A stretch of 64,000 nt of DNA, from contig JYIP02000006.1 in NCBI GenBank assembly GCA_001051155.2, positions 3,658,001-3,722,000 on the forward strand. The letters run 5' to 3'. A program made the translations under genes and the position numbers. This document shows positions 47,801-59,178 of this stretch, in pieces; positions within the stretch are counted from its first letter, which is position 1; each line of letters begins with the position of its first letter. The stretch is from Chrysoporthe austroafricana. Lineage: Eukaryota; Ascomycota; Sordariomycetes; Diaporthales; Cryphonectriaceae. Below the pieces are notes generated by a model that searched no databases, was not told the DNA's origin, and worked only from the letters and a program-made list of their open reading frames with translations.

Positions 47801-50795
47801 CGGGGAATGAGGATACCTGCAGCTCTCTCTACGCAGCAACGCTGGGTGTGTCGCCCGCCGTCGAAGGTGGAAGGCGGTTCTCATCAAGACGGCCCAGACA
47901 GCCGGCGTGCGTGCAGATCACTGCAGACGCAGTGGTTCACGTCGTGACCCCGACCCCAACCCGACTCGGCACGTCGCTCGCTGGCAAGTATGGCCACACC
48001 CAGGAGGTCTGCGGCGGCGCAATGCGAAGACTCGATATAGGAATATGTCGTTGTCCAGCACGCAGGGTGGGATGGTCCGCGAAGGGCTAGCGGTAGGTGC
48101 CATACACCATCCGCGCGGCATGAGGCTTAGGCCGAACAGCAAGAGAGCGCTAGGATCGGGGGAGACGTGGCGAGCAGGCGGGTGTGGATGCTGAGACCTG
48201 AGGAATGGGACGAGAGAGGGTGAGAGAGAGGAAGATCATGATGATTCTCGAGTTTGCGTGTTTGACGATGCCATCGGGTGTGACAGCGATCATTTGCGGA
48301 AGGCACGATGTGCACCAGGCTTCCAGATCAGAGGAGCACTTCCCCCACAAGGGGCGATATCGCATGGACCAATTGAGCCCTAGGAGTGGGCCGCTAGCGC
48401 TTGATCCCGTCCTCGTTCCAAGGGTGCCGTGGGCGCGTCGTCCCAGGCGCCCGCCTAGTGCCGCCCTCCAGGCTTCAGAGCTTCTTCGTGCCGACTCGCG
48501 CCCCAGGCCAAGGCCTTGCATGCCACCACCACCACCAACCACCTCTGTTCTGTGACCAGAGCGCCAGGCTCGTACCAGCGAGGCCCGGATCACCAGACCT
48601 CATCTCTTCTCCCAGGCCCGCAGTAGCCCGGCATGCAGGTCTCCCATGGGACCTAACACTCCGGTACGGTAGCATACCCCGTACCTGACCTACTAAGTAA
48701 TGTCAACGTTTCTTCCTAGCCGAGGCACGAGATGGATACAGGTCACAGCACACATGGGGTGGCATGGTCACTAGGCCGGCAGAACCTAGTCGACGGTTGA
48801 AGCTAGCCACGAAGCGGGAGAACACCACGGCAGCCCGTGGGCCTGCGACAAGTCGATGCACTGGGGATTTCCAGATTCAGGACCCGAGTCTCCAGTCTCC
48901 AGCCCGTGACGCTTGGCCGCTTTGGCGACCAAGGGCGCTGCCCCGCGCCGTGTTTTTGCAGGCGTCGTCGGATACGAAACGCGGCCTTGACAAGGGCCAG
49001 TAGAGGCGCCCGCCTGCGGCCCTCATCCTATCTGGATCGAAATGGCATTCTGGTTGTTTTTCTTTCTTTCTTTTCCTGTCCATATGGCATTCTGGCAGAT
49101 CTCGATCCCGGCGGCCCGGGACAGTCCAACCATGTGGGTCACCACCGCAACCCCTACTGCACATCACCGCGATCAGCCTGTGCGCCTACGGCACCCGGTG
49201 GTGCATCTGTTTCCGACTGTTTCGACTTCCGGGGGCCGAATCTCCTCGGGCCACATGGTTTCGATCGACGCGAGCGGACAGTTCCTCTATCACGTTGCCC
49301 GTCTAGGCAAGAAACTTGTCAGGATCTTGGCACGCTTGGGACCCGGCGATAAGCCTAGACGGTTGGCACCACGGGCTAAGAGCTGGCACGGCACGGCTGG
49401 GTCTCAGATCCGGGCGTTCACGTAACCCTGCTAGCTGCCACCGTGGCTGCCACACGCACCCTCGAGTGCCTGCTACGGGATATCACTGGATGTCTACGAG
49501 GCACCTTGTATTTCCTCAGCAGCCAAAGCCTGCTGGCGGCAACTCGGCGCTGATTGGTGGCCGGACCAGGCGCCACTGGGCGCGCCCAGTCTCACCTCTC
49601 GCCACCATGTCTCCGTCCCTGCTTGGAAATCAAGACAGGTGACGGAGCGTCTAGACGATCCCAATGCCATCCGGCCCCGATCTCGATGAACCTGCGGCGG
49701 AGGAAAGCTCCCGCCGACCCATCTGGGTCCATCCACCGCTCCGATCGCCGATAGCACATCCCGGGTCCGGTTTTCGAGGCCGGATCCGAACTCTGTGAGC
49801 CAATCCTGTCGCCGCCAGTTAGAAGGATGAGCAGACGTCCGGGTCTCCCCCAGCCCTGCAGCAGCCTAGATGTCTTACCTCGAAACGATCGCGTGTCTTT
49901 CTGCCGCGGCAATCTCAGTCCTCCACCTTTAACAGGCCACTGCTGTACTGAAATGCTTCCATGCCAGCCTGTGGGCTGCTCGTGGCTGCCGTGGCCGCCC
50001 AATTGCCAAGCGAGTTGACAATGGCATTCAGAGCGGTCAACTGTGCTTCCTCATGGCCTGACCCCGAGTCCACTCGAAAGGAGGCGCCGTCACTGCGAGT
50101 GGTCAACTGTCGAACTGCGTGCTGCCACATCAGACTGCTTCACAAAACATCGATACTAGCCTCGATGCTGGCTCTTCGCACGGCTAACCACAGTCTTACA
50201 GATCTCATGATGGCCTCATCGCTGCCTTTGGCTTCCGTGAATGGGTAAGGTCATCCCATGTGGGCTCTTGATTACTTCGCTGACCGCTCCAGAACAGGTG
50301 CAGGGTGTTTGCTCAGCAGATGCGTGGCTCAATGTCTTACTGAATGAGGCTCATGCCTTCTGTGCGGCATTTCGATATACAAGCATTCCCTCTCCAGGTG
50401 GGCTTGCAGCACGAGGATATATGAGCTCTTGAGGCCGGATGGTTGAGCATCCTTCTCGAGAGATGCTGTACCTGCTATCGATCTTGCCTGATACAGACCA
50501 GTCGGAGATTTTCAGTGCCATCTGTTGCCGGCCAAACTATCTGGCAGTTAACACGGACGTCTTTCATAAATTGATACACCACCCCACGATCAGATACCCA
50601 CGTCTGCGTTTCCAATTGCTCAGAGACCACCATAAGTGTAGCGCTGCACGATTCACTTGCAGGGGTCCAGAGAACCAGGAGACGAGAATAACATGGTGGT
50701 TCAGCTGATTCAGTTTGATTAAACAGAAGCAAATACAGACGTAGCCGCAGAGATGTAAGACATGCGGTCCGTACGGAGTTAGGAGTGCCCAACAG
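44891..50795. other. 5.9-kb gene-free region
   Basis: Upstream region of the zinc-ribbon gene to the left and of the 2EXR gene to the right. No supported coding sequence: open frames are Arg/Ser/Pro/Gly-rich and overlap on both strands. It contains a GTACGTAC cluster at 45257-45368. Base composition becomes less GC-rich after about 50050. Confidence 0.4.
45257..45368. promoter_or_regulatory. Cluster of three GTACGTAC palindromes
   Basis: Perfect 8-bp palindromes at 45257-45264, 45340-45347 and 45361-45368; the last two are 21 bp apart, two helical turns. A related CTACGTAG lies at about 45244. They lie upstream of the minus-strand zinc-ribbon gene and could bind a dimeric regulator. Function is inferred only from position and repetition. 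Confidence 0.4.
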
Positions 50796-50803
50796 TATAT
50801 AAG
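50796..50803 (+). promoter_or_regulatory. TATA box of the 2EXR gene
   Basis: TATATAAG lies 77-84 bp upstream of the start codon, followed by a CA-rich leader; a good fungal core promoter. Confidence 0.55.
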
Positions 50804-50879
50804 TCGACCCCTCACGATCAAACGCCACGCCGAGCTTACCACTATCATCACAACGTTAAGCCACCGGACAAGCTTCGTA

Positions 50880-51911
50880 ATGGCATTGCAGCACTTCCAT
50901 CTCTTCCCTGCTCTCCCGCGGGAGTTGCAACTCCGCATCTGGGAGGCATACGAGGCTGATGTTCCTCACTTTCGTCACTACTTCCTGAAGATGGCCACGC
51001 ACCGTGGCCGCCTGTACGGAGTTGTCGACCAGAACGCAGATCGTAAGGCCTCAAATGACGACGCGACGCCGCAGGACCCCACCCAGACCGAGGTGGTCGA
51101 CCCGGCCCTGACTCCTCGGAACAAGATCCAGCTACTGGGGGAGAACCACTGGAAGAGCAGGTTTCCGAATCCATTGACGCCCGACATTTTCAGTCTGCGG
51201 TCCCCACGGCCACCCCCAAGCCAGTCATATATTTGGGTCAATTTCAAGTACGACACGTTCTACTTTGTCAACGCGATCGGACTCGGCCCTGACCTTCTGG
51301 ACTACTTGAAGGGAAAGGACGGCATTACGGCCCCGACGCGTACCGCACCGGTTGACATGGCCCAGTGGTTCTTTCACATCCAGAACCTTGACATCCTCCT
51401 CTTGTATGGCGAGAACCAGTTGGGCCCTTTCGACCGTCAGGTTCTGAGCGGACATCCATCTCTCCGGACCATCACTCTCGTTCTCCTTATCGACGAGTTC
51501 ATCTGCCCTAACCAGTTTCATACACCTGAGCTGTCCTTGAGGTTCTCGCCGCACTCGGACTCAGTAGCCAGGAGGATCCCCTTGGATAAGTGTGTCTCGC
51601 TGATGCGGGCTGTCAGAAGCTACGGATGCAGCTATACTGGTCGGTTTGACAGCGCGAAGGAATTGCAGCAAGACATTACCGACCTTTTCAGCGAGGGACA
51701 GGGGGAGAGCACCGGTTGTCGGCATGTACCGGAGATTCGGATTGAGGTTGAGCTGCACTTGCCCCCGGGGACTAAGATTGACGACTTGATCACTGCCAAG
51801 AAGGAGGCGGAGGAGGAGGAGGAACGGTTGCGTGAGCATCTGGGTGAGGACGTCGATGACCAGCTTTGGGCACGATGTGGAGAAGTAGACGACCTCTTGA
51901 GACAGGCTTGA
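50880..51911 (+). CDS. 2EXR-domain protein
   Basis: Single exon, 343 residues. The N-terminus FHLFPALPRELQLRIWEAYE is the hallmark of the 2EXR family (named after an ExR motif), common in Sordariomycetes and Leotiomycetes and of unknown biochemical role. Later parts match the family layout: an aromatic stretch ending in FKYDTFYFVN, then VDMAQWFFHIQNLDILLLYG with predicted helices. The C-terminal 60 residues contain a very acidic segment (KKEAEEEEERLREHLGEDVDD), probably a helix or coiled coil. The start is the first ATG after a clear TATA box. These proteins often belong to fast-changing families in fungi. No neighbour hints at a function. Confidence 0.85.
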   Translation: MALQHFHLFPALPRELQLRIWEAYEADVPHFRHYFLKMATHRGRLYGVVDQNADRKASNDDATPQDPTQTEVVDPALTPRNKIQLLGENHWKSRFPNPLTPDIFSLRSPRPPPSQSYIWVNFKYDTFYFVNAIGLGPDLLDYLKGKDGITAPTRTAPVDMAQWFFHIQNLDILLLYGENQLGPFDRQVLSGHPSLRTITLVLLIDEFICPNQFHTPELSLRFSPHSDSVARRIPLDKCVSLMRAVRSYGCSYTGRFDSAKELQQDITDLFSEGQGESTGCRHVPEIRIEVELHLPPGTKIDDLITAKKEAEEEEERLREHLGEDVDDQLWARCGEVDDLLRQA

Positions 51912-54253
51912 AGCCGTTCTTCCCGGTATCTAGACCAGCAGGTGAGGCTTCCGTTATGGTCCACCTACGTCGACCGTTCTGGGCCCCAAGTCGTGGCGAA
52001 ACCCTGTGGTGGTGGACCTCAAGAATTGTTTAAGCTTTCCGTTCTTGGTGCCTGATATGGCCTGATCAAGATGCTCAAGTCATAGCAGTATCTGTGCCAG
52101 GCATAAAAGCATAATATTTCTCCCGGTCATGGTTGGGCTTATCGTGGGTAGGCTCATTAAATCTTACGGGCGCTGTTTTCGGACAATGTACTAGATGTGT
52201 TCTGGTTCTGGTCAAATATGGAGATAACCCCACATTCCGAGATACCAAAATGCCTCCAAAGGCTTGGCCGTTATTAACGAGTCGGCTTCCTAGATATTCA
52301 GTGGATGCTTAGAGAAGTTATGGCTTGCGCATGAAACTCATCAACCCTTCTGCATCCCGCAGTCGCCTGGGCCCCTTTCTCCACGGAGTGGCTCGACTGA
52401 TCTCGGTGGTCTCCGAAACGGCAATGCTCGTTTGCCAGCACCGAGTCCCGAGAAGCAAAGTACTCCCACAGCCCTTATTATGTGGGCCCCCCAGGCCCCT
52501 TTTGCCTTACAAGGCTTTTGGGCTTGGGCGCATAGGACCAACCGGGCAACTAAGCTCCAGGCCTAAACGAGCCTGACCTATAGGAAGCCCAGCCGCGGCC
52601 AGCTAGCCTCGACGGACTCCAGCCTCGCCCAGAGCCCCCCGCGGCCCCGTCCATGTTCTAACACAGCCGTGCCCCCCGCGCGCGCGCTCCACCGCCCTGG
52701 GCAACGATGCCCCGCTGCTCTGCCGTGCTCCCGGAGGGGGAGGGGTTTGAGTTCAATGTGAAGCGAGTGAGAGAAATGGGGTTAACATGGTTTTCTGTCT
52801 CCCCTCATGGTGGCTGGGCATGGCATGGTCATTTTTAGGACATGGTTCACCTGTCTTTCAATACCTGCATACCAAGAAGCATTTTCACGTAAAGGTTTTT
52901 TTTCTTTTGAGGCACCGGGGATAGGGCTGGTTGGTGCGACGAGAAGTGTCGCCGCATGATGTCCGCCCGCCAGGAGGTCACAGCCCCCCGGAGGTGATGA
53001 CTCTATGCAGCGGTCTCGGGCAAAGCCGGCGTGTCGAGGCTGCCTAATATTGAGCATAACCGAAGGATGATTTTGTAATATAGCTCTGCTTGGCGATATG
53101 GGGTGAAGTTATGTGCTATTTGTCCGGGCATTGGTATTCGCAGGGTTTAGAAGGGGGTGGGCGTGGTGTCTGCTATGCTGCGGGAGTTACTCTTGCTGTC
53201 GGGACCGCAAGAGCCCCGTCAGCCTCGTGCGATGGACAGCCCCCTATTTTCACTTTTTTCCATCGTATGAGTCGGTGGGAAGTACCCCGGGATGCCATTT
53301 CGCTCCCGATGCCGTGACCGCACCCGCTTCGGCTGCCTCCGTCCAGGGACTTCGTGGTCGAGACCTGGTGCGCGGACGGTCAGGGGCTCGTCTGGATGGC
53401 CTCATGGCCGAGGAGGGTGGGGTGAAGACGAGGTCTGGAGCATTCGAGCCCGGAAAGGGCGTCTGCCGACGACGGTCTGGGCACTCGGGTCTGTGAGCGG
53501 TGCTTTCGACCTGACGACTCAGCTCGGGATAGATGTGTTGACTCGTAGGTCGTTGCAGTCGACTGACATTATGTTACCGAGATATGTATGCAAGCTGATG
53601 GCAGGACCATCGATTCTAATTGGCCGGATTCCTATACTGTCAAAGTCAATCTCCTTGAGTTCGGGTTCTGAAAGCATATTCAGGTAGTTTTTAGTTCAGC
53701 TAATTAATTATGCCCTTTAATACACGAAAGGTTCACAGTACCCAAAGGATTGTAGATATCACATTGATAGAACTGTACCGTTGACGAGCATCGAACTCGA
53801 CAACGACATTCCTTGGGCCAAGCCGACGCATCCGGGCCCAGCCCGGGCTGATGAACAGCCGCCAGTCTTCCGGCTGCTCGTTCTCACTGCTGCGGTATCA
53901 ACCCGGACTCCGTCCGCCACGGAATGACGTAGAAGCCCGAAACGTAAATGTGTTTTCCATTTTGGCGTGCCAAAAGAGGACAGCCTATGATGAGCTCGAT
54001 TTCGATGTTGTCTATCGCCCCCTTGGAGCCTCCTGATAGCCGTAGTATGCCTGGCCGGGACGGTTAGTGTTTAGCTGGAATATGCTGCCCTTTCACTTAC
54101 GCTTTCTTATTATTATCCCGAGTACATAGATTCTCGAGCCCTGCTGCCCCAGGGGAAGAGGGCGGGTTCAAATTTCAAAAAGTCACACTCAGTTTCACAA
54201 AACGTAATTGTTCCCAAAATGTTAGCAATTAGCATAGTGGAGCGACCGACTGC

Positions 54254-54484
54254 GTGGCTGAGATGAGCCTCTTTGCAACGCAGGATCTGTCTTCGGCGTT
54301 CTTGTCCCCGCAGTCAACAGTAGTATCTCTGGGTCAATTGTTGTTAAGTAATCTGGTAGTGAGCCCAAAGACACCTATAAAAGATATTGTGGCATGTTTA
54401 GAGAAAAATTGTGAGAATATAGATCATCATGTGAGGTCGCTCAGCTCGACTAGGGCAGAGGTGGTGTGTTTCAATTGGCACTAG
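54254..54484 (+). pseudogene. Possible coding relic in AT-rich patch
   Basis: 76-codon frame with balanced composition and codon use unlike the GC-rich surroundings: LSSAFLSPQSTVVSLGQLLL followed by KTPIKDIVACLEKNCENI. It is flanked by stops, has no recognisable family and may be part of a decayed gene. Confidence 0.3.
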
Positions 54485-55300
54485 ACTCTGGTCCTCTTGC
54501 CTATCGTAGCCAAGCGGGCTTCAGTCTCGACATACGGGACGCCTAATAGTGACTGGTCCAAGTTCGCTAGTTGTCGCTGTGTTGGGATTGTCGTCCTGAA
54601 GTCGTAGTCGTCGAATGCTGCTGGTGACGGAGCAGAGGAAGCACCAGAGGACGTTGCTTATTCGTCACAACGTCGTGAGGATTCACGAATCGAACGTGGC
54701 TTTCCCAACTTAGATGGCTGTTTCCATGCGTGTCGAAGGCTCCGGTCTACCCAGACAATTAGGTGTGAGTTTCCTAGTGAGTGCACATGTTCCTCCTTGG
54801 ACATCTGCATTCCGATCCAATCTCCGACTCCCGTTCTCTGCAGCCTCGTATCGGAGTAGAACGGTGGCTCGTGAGCTTTCCCTTGTTCTCTTGATTCAAA
54901 TCTCACCACGGCGTTACGCATAGGGGGACCAAGGAGTTGTACTGGGAGAGCCGGCGAGGAATTCACGCCAGCCAGTGTTGTATTACACAGCGGGACCTCT
55001 CCCGCTCTGAATGGCAACGAGGTGAGAAGCCCAGCATAATTCAAGATCCCTCGCGAGAACGTTCGGTAATCCTCCCCGACGGCGAGGCGGTACATGAAGA
55101 GAGTTGCGCAGACGTCACTATCAGTGGGTAGTATATTGGCCGTTAGATTACTGGCTTCTGTTGCATATGCGTCTGCAGTCGGGATCCATTGGTTATCCTG
55201 ATCTAAACCTAGCCGAAGCTCCGCAAACGCATGGCAGTACGTTAGCTATATCCTCTAGGAAGGAGGACTAACCATAAGCCACTTTCCTTATAGCTAGCCT

Positions 55301-55516
55301 ATGTTAGATCTCGAGGGCCGGCCCCTAATCTATCTGCCCAGAATCCATCACGCTATCATTCATATTGAGCTTGGTTCTGAAGAGATGGAACCTTACAGAG
55401 TGATCTATCGACGTCTTACCGGCACAGGCTCCTTCGGTACGGCCGATGATTGCACGGAAGGGGCACTGCTAGTGGATTTCTTCGAGAGAGCCGTTACCTT
55501 GGGCTTGTTTGCCTGA
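55301..55516 (+). pseudogene. Possible coding relic (helicase-like fragment?)
   Basis: 71-codon frame beginning MLDLEGRPLIYLPRIHHAII and HIELGSEEMEPYRVIYRRL. The pattern of an L-P-x-I strand followed by an E-L-x-x-E-E-x-x-x-Y segment resembles the linker between helicase lobes in fungal SNF2-type proteins. It is too short to prove and no lobe is present on either side. Confidence 0.25.
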
Positions 55517-58500
55517 CGAGTAGTCGGCCGCGTAGCTGGAGCTAGAGTTGCGACCCACGCTTGGGAGAGACTTCCGTCGGCCTAAGGTCAGCATGAACTA
55601 CCATAGCATAGATGGCGGAACAGTAGAAGTGATGCCATCGGATAAGGGGCAGGCTTCAGAGCCCTAAGACACGGGTGGCGGTTCTGAATCGCGTCACGGC
55701 GATGCATTTTCCCGCTCTGGTGCTCATACGTTTGAGCCCATCCTGCCGAACACTCAACGGGCGGGCCGCTGGCGTCCTCTCTATGCCGCGCTGAGACACT
55801 GTGCCTCGGTAACGGTGAGGGCTAGGAGCTGTGTTGTTGTGATCGATGACACGTCTGACAATGTATACCCAATGGCTTTTTTTTGCAGGCAGAGAACTGT
55901 CTGAGGACTCGTCAAGAGAACTCAAGTTGCGAACGCCTGCTGAAGGTGACTCTAGATAAGTCACATCGACCGATCGCGTTATCTGCAGCTTCATGAACGA
56001 GACACTACGCGTCCACTCGTCGACGTGACTCGACAAACGCGGCCTAGGCCACGCTGCCTCATTCTCCGAGGCAAGATCAGGTCCGCTGTGACGCAAAGTG
56101 TGTCGTCCGCGACGTTCCAGGAGCCGCTGGGCAGAAGAGGAAAACGGATATCGTCATGTCCTTTGCATGTCCAAGACAAGTCCTCGTTCGGATTTCTAGC
56201 AGGCCTTTTCGTTCTCTGAACACTCCAGGTTTCACCCGCTCTTAATGTCCCGAGACTGAATAATGTGGCAAGACGAGGGCCATAATTTAAAGAACCGGCG
56301 GATATTATCACTTGAGACTGGCGCTCCGGTATTGATTTGCTCGCCCGCCCTCCAAAGAGAAAAAGGCGTGGTGTAGATCATATAAACTTTTGTTGAGGAA
56401 TTCGAACTGTATCGACAGGTGAGCTCAACCAACGCCTGCGCCAGGCCAGCTTTTGGATGGAAGCTCTCCATATGCCGATGCTCCTGGGCTCAATGAAGGA
56501 GGGGGATGTGAGACACCACTAAGTGCGCACTGGTTATCAGAACACCGTTCATGCTTCTACGTCAGTCACGGGTTGTCCTGTTCGGGCCGACCAGTGCACA
56601 ACACAAACCTCGGGACGTGAGAAATAGAGGATTTTTGTTTATACCTAGGTCTATATATATACATGACAAAGGGAATAAAAACCCGGCGGACACACACGTA
56701 TGCACCCGTGAGACGCGTCAAGTCAGTGGGGAAACTAGTCGCAAAGGGTCTCTTAGCCAGGGCAGGGCACGGATTACGTGCGACTTGAAAGTCGGCCACA
56801 TCGTACGCCGAACCGTCGCCTGCCTCTTTGTTTTGTCAGTCTCTTATTGGGGACTGACTCTCAAATGTCGAACGTCTCGAGGACGCCACGACGTCTGAGA
56901 CATGGGCATCATTTCGCTTGAATCCGCCTCTGGTGGGATGACATCCTGCGGGACAGGCGTCCTCCAATATGACGGTTCGCCATAAAAAGAATCACCTGTT
57001 GTCGTTTCGCTTGAAGAGAGTGATCTGCGACAACCGAGGTTGCCGGCCGGAATGCGCTGACAGTCCAAAAGAACACGCCAGCAAGTTTTGTTGTTCGATG
57101 ATGAAATTCCTAGCAATGGCGATCCTCGAAGGAGCGGTTCTGACGTTGATCTCAGTCCGCGAAGGCGAGGACGGGCGGCGAGCGCTCGACTCCTCCGTCA
57201 GAGAGCTGCATCGGGCGGGCCAATAAACGAGCGTGGTGGCGGAACATGCCCCTTCGACAGGGCCTGGGCAGCCTGGCCTGCCGGGGTGGGCTTGGGCTGG
57301 GCGGATGACTCGCAGGCTCGGCCCTAGTGTCTGGCCGTAATAAGCTTCAGTGCGGCCGGCGCGCCCAGTAGTCTGAGGGCGGAAGCGTCTCCCGGTTTCC
57401 TGACAAGAGTTGCGGGCCCCGTGGTTGACCGTCTGCAGCCGGACCGGCGCCAGGCCGTCAGTGATACGATGCCGTCGACGAGGGCCTTTCTTTCCCTCCT
57501 CGTGTGCACAAGCTGCTCATCTCCGGGCTTGGCGTGCCTGTCTGGGCCTGAGCCGAGAGGCTGAATCATGACAGAGGCTGCTCTGAAATTGGCGATGGAT
57601 CTCTCATAATCGCGGGCTCTCGCAATCAGCAGGCATGGATGCTGCCAAGTCCCTGGGGGGCCCACCGCGGCGGCAGTCACTCACCCTACCCTTGATTGCC
57701 ATGTGTTATCTCGCATGGATCGTGAGTAGGAGGGTCGAGGGCCAGATCGCAGGAGCCAGCTGGTTGGGCAGCCCTCTGGGGAGGGGGCGTCGCGGCGACG
57801 TCGAAGCTGGGGGGCCTCGTCAGCTGTTGGCGGGCGGGGTCTGGTCGAACGTGGGGGGATGGCTGCTGTACGAGACACCACCCCGTCGAGTACGGGCGTA
57901 CTTAGCACGGCGATGGCGACCAAGACCCCAGGCAACATCTGACATTGGATTCGGACAGGTGATGCTGGGTGTGTTGGGGCCGAACCGCCAACCAGGGCTG
58001 ATGCGTCCGGTCCAGATCGGGGCTTCCGGACGCGCGGTTCCAGGTGATTGTGACACTACCGTAATTTCAGTACAGGCAAGCGTGCTGCTGCAGATATGCC
58101 ATGCCGATCGAGATACGAGAGTCTCAAAAGCGGAAACCGGTGGCAGAGGTGAGGTGCCGCACCGCGTGGAACGCGTGGGGAAATGAGATAGCGGGACGGC
58201 GACCTTGGCAGCGAGCCCTCAGCCGTGCGCTACGGCGGTCCAGGACGACAGCAAGATGAGCGCCTCTTCGAGGCCTGTCGAGGCTCGTCGAGGTCGTCGC
58301 CTGGAAGGGCGGCAGGGACAGCGCCTCAGCGGCCTCAGCACCTCAGCGCTCCAGGGGCGCACCCGACCTCCCCTGCCGCGGGCTGCTGCCTCCCTGGAAA
58401 CGTTACCTCCCTCGCCTGTGGCTGCATGCACCTCCCCGTACCGCTCGCTGGTGGGTGGCCGGTCGAGCTCGACCTTAGTAGAACAACCACCGAGAGCCCT

Positions 58501-59178
58501 CTTCGTCATCGCCTCGCGTCTCTTCTTCCTTCACCACCCTCCGCTTCCCTCCGCTTCCTCCTCCTCCTGCAGCCTTACCAGAACCGCCCGCTCCTACACG
58601 ATGCAATGACCACGAGCCTGAGTGAGCGCCGCACGCAGCTCGACAGCAGCCCGCCCCCTCTACTCCCCCTCAGTAATATCTAGTACCGCCCCGGAGGGCC
58701 TCCAAGTCCCTCTCCTCTGTCGGTTCCCACAATTCCAGGCACTCCCGCCCGCCCTCGCTTATTTCCTAGGGCTGAGGCACGGGGCCTTGGAGGCTTGCGC
58801 TGCCCAGAAGACCGTCCGGCTCAGTGCTTGCTCCTGAATCTCGCCAGCGCGGCTTGCTTGTGAGTTTTCCCTCCACAACAACCCACCGCGGCGCATTGAC
58901 GGGCGGTGCGCTCAAGCGCCAGACCGTGCGCCCGCTAATCACCCGCGGCACATGCGACGGGCGCTGATCTCGCTCGGCTTGTGACTCTGGCCTGCCATCT
59001 TGATCAAGCCGCTCTCGCTGATAACGGTGCGCCGCGCCGGTATCGATATCTGCGCTGACGACTAGACGCCTTCATCCAGGAAACCTCGAACCCACCCCTC
59101 CTCTCTCCCTCACCTACTCGGCTCACCTTTCCTCTCCTTGGCCTGACGGAGCCACGGCGCCGTCGGCCTCCCCAAGTC

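Larger units (their letters stand above)
51912..59178. other. 7.3-kb region with possible coding scraps
   Basis: No intact gene. 53690-54490 is AT-rich compared with its flanks and holds a 76-codon frame (54254-54484). A 71-codon frame lies at 55301-55516. Both are treated separately as relic candidates. 58490-58580 and 59085-59150 are pyrimidine-rich and probably belong to the promoter and leader of the kinase gene. Confidence 0.4.

Noticed and set aside
53775..53850. tRNA-like B-box (TTCGATG on the minus strand)
   Set aside because: T-stem pairing is incomplete and no A box or acceptor stem can be drawn.
54150..54190. GGTTCAAAT motif resembling a tRNA B box
   Set aside because: The T stem does not pair and no cloverleaf is possible.
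57635..58186. 183-codon + frame upstream of the kinase
   Set aside because: No domain or conserved block; it lies in GC-rich upstream DNA.
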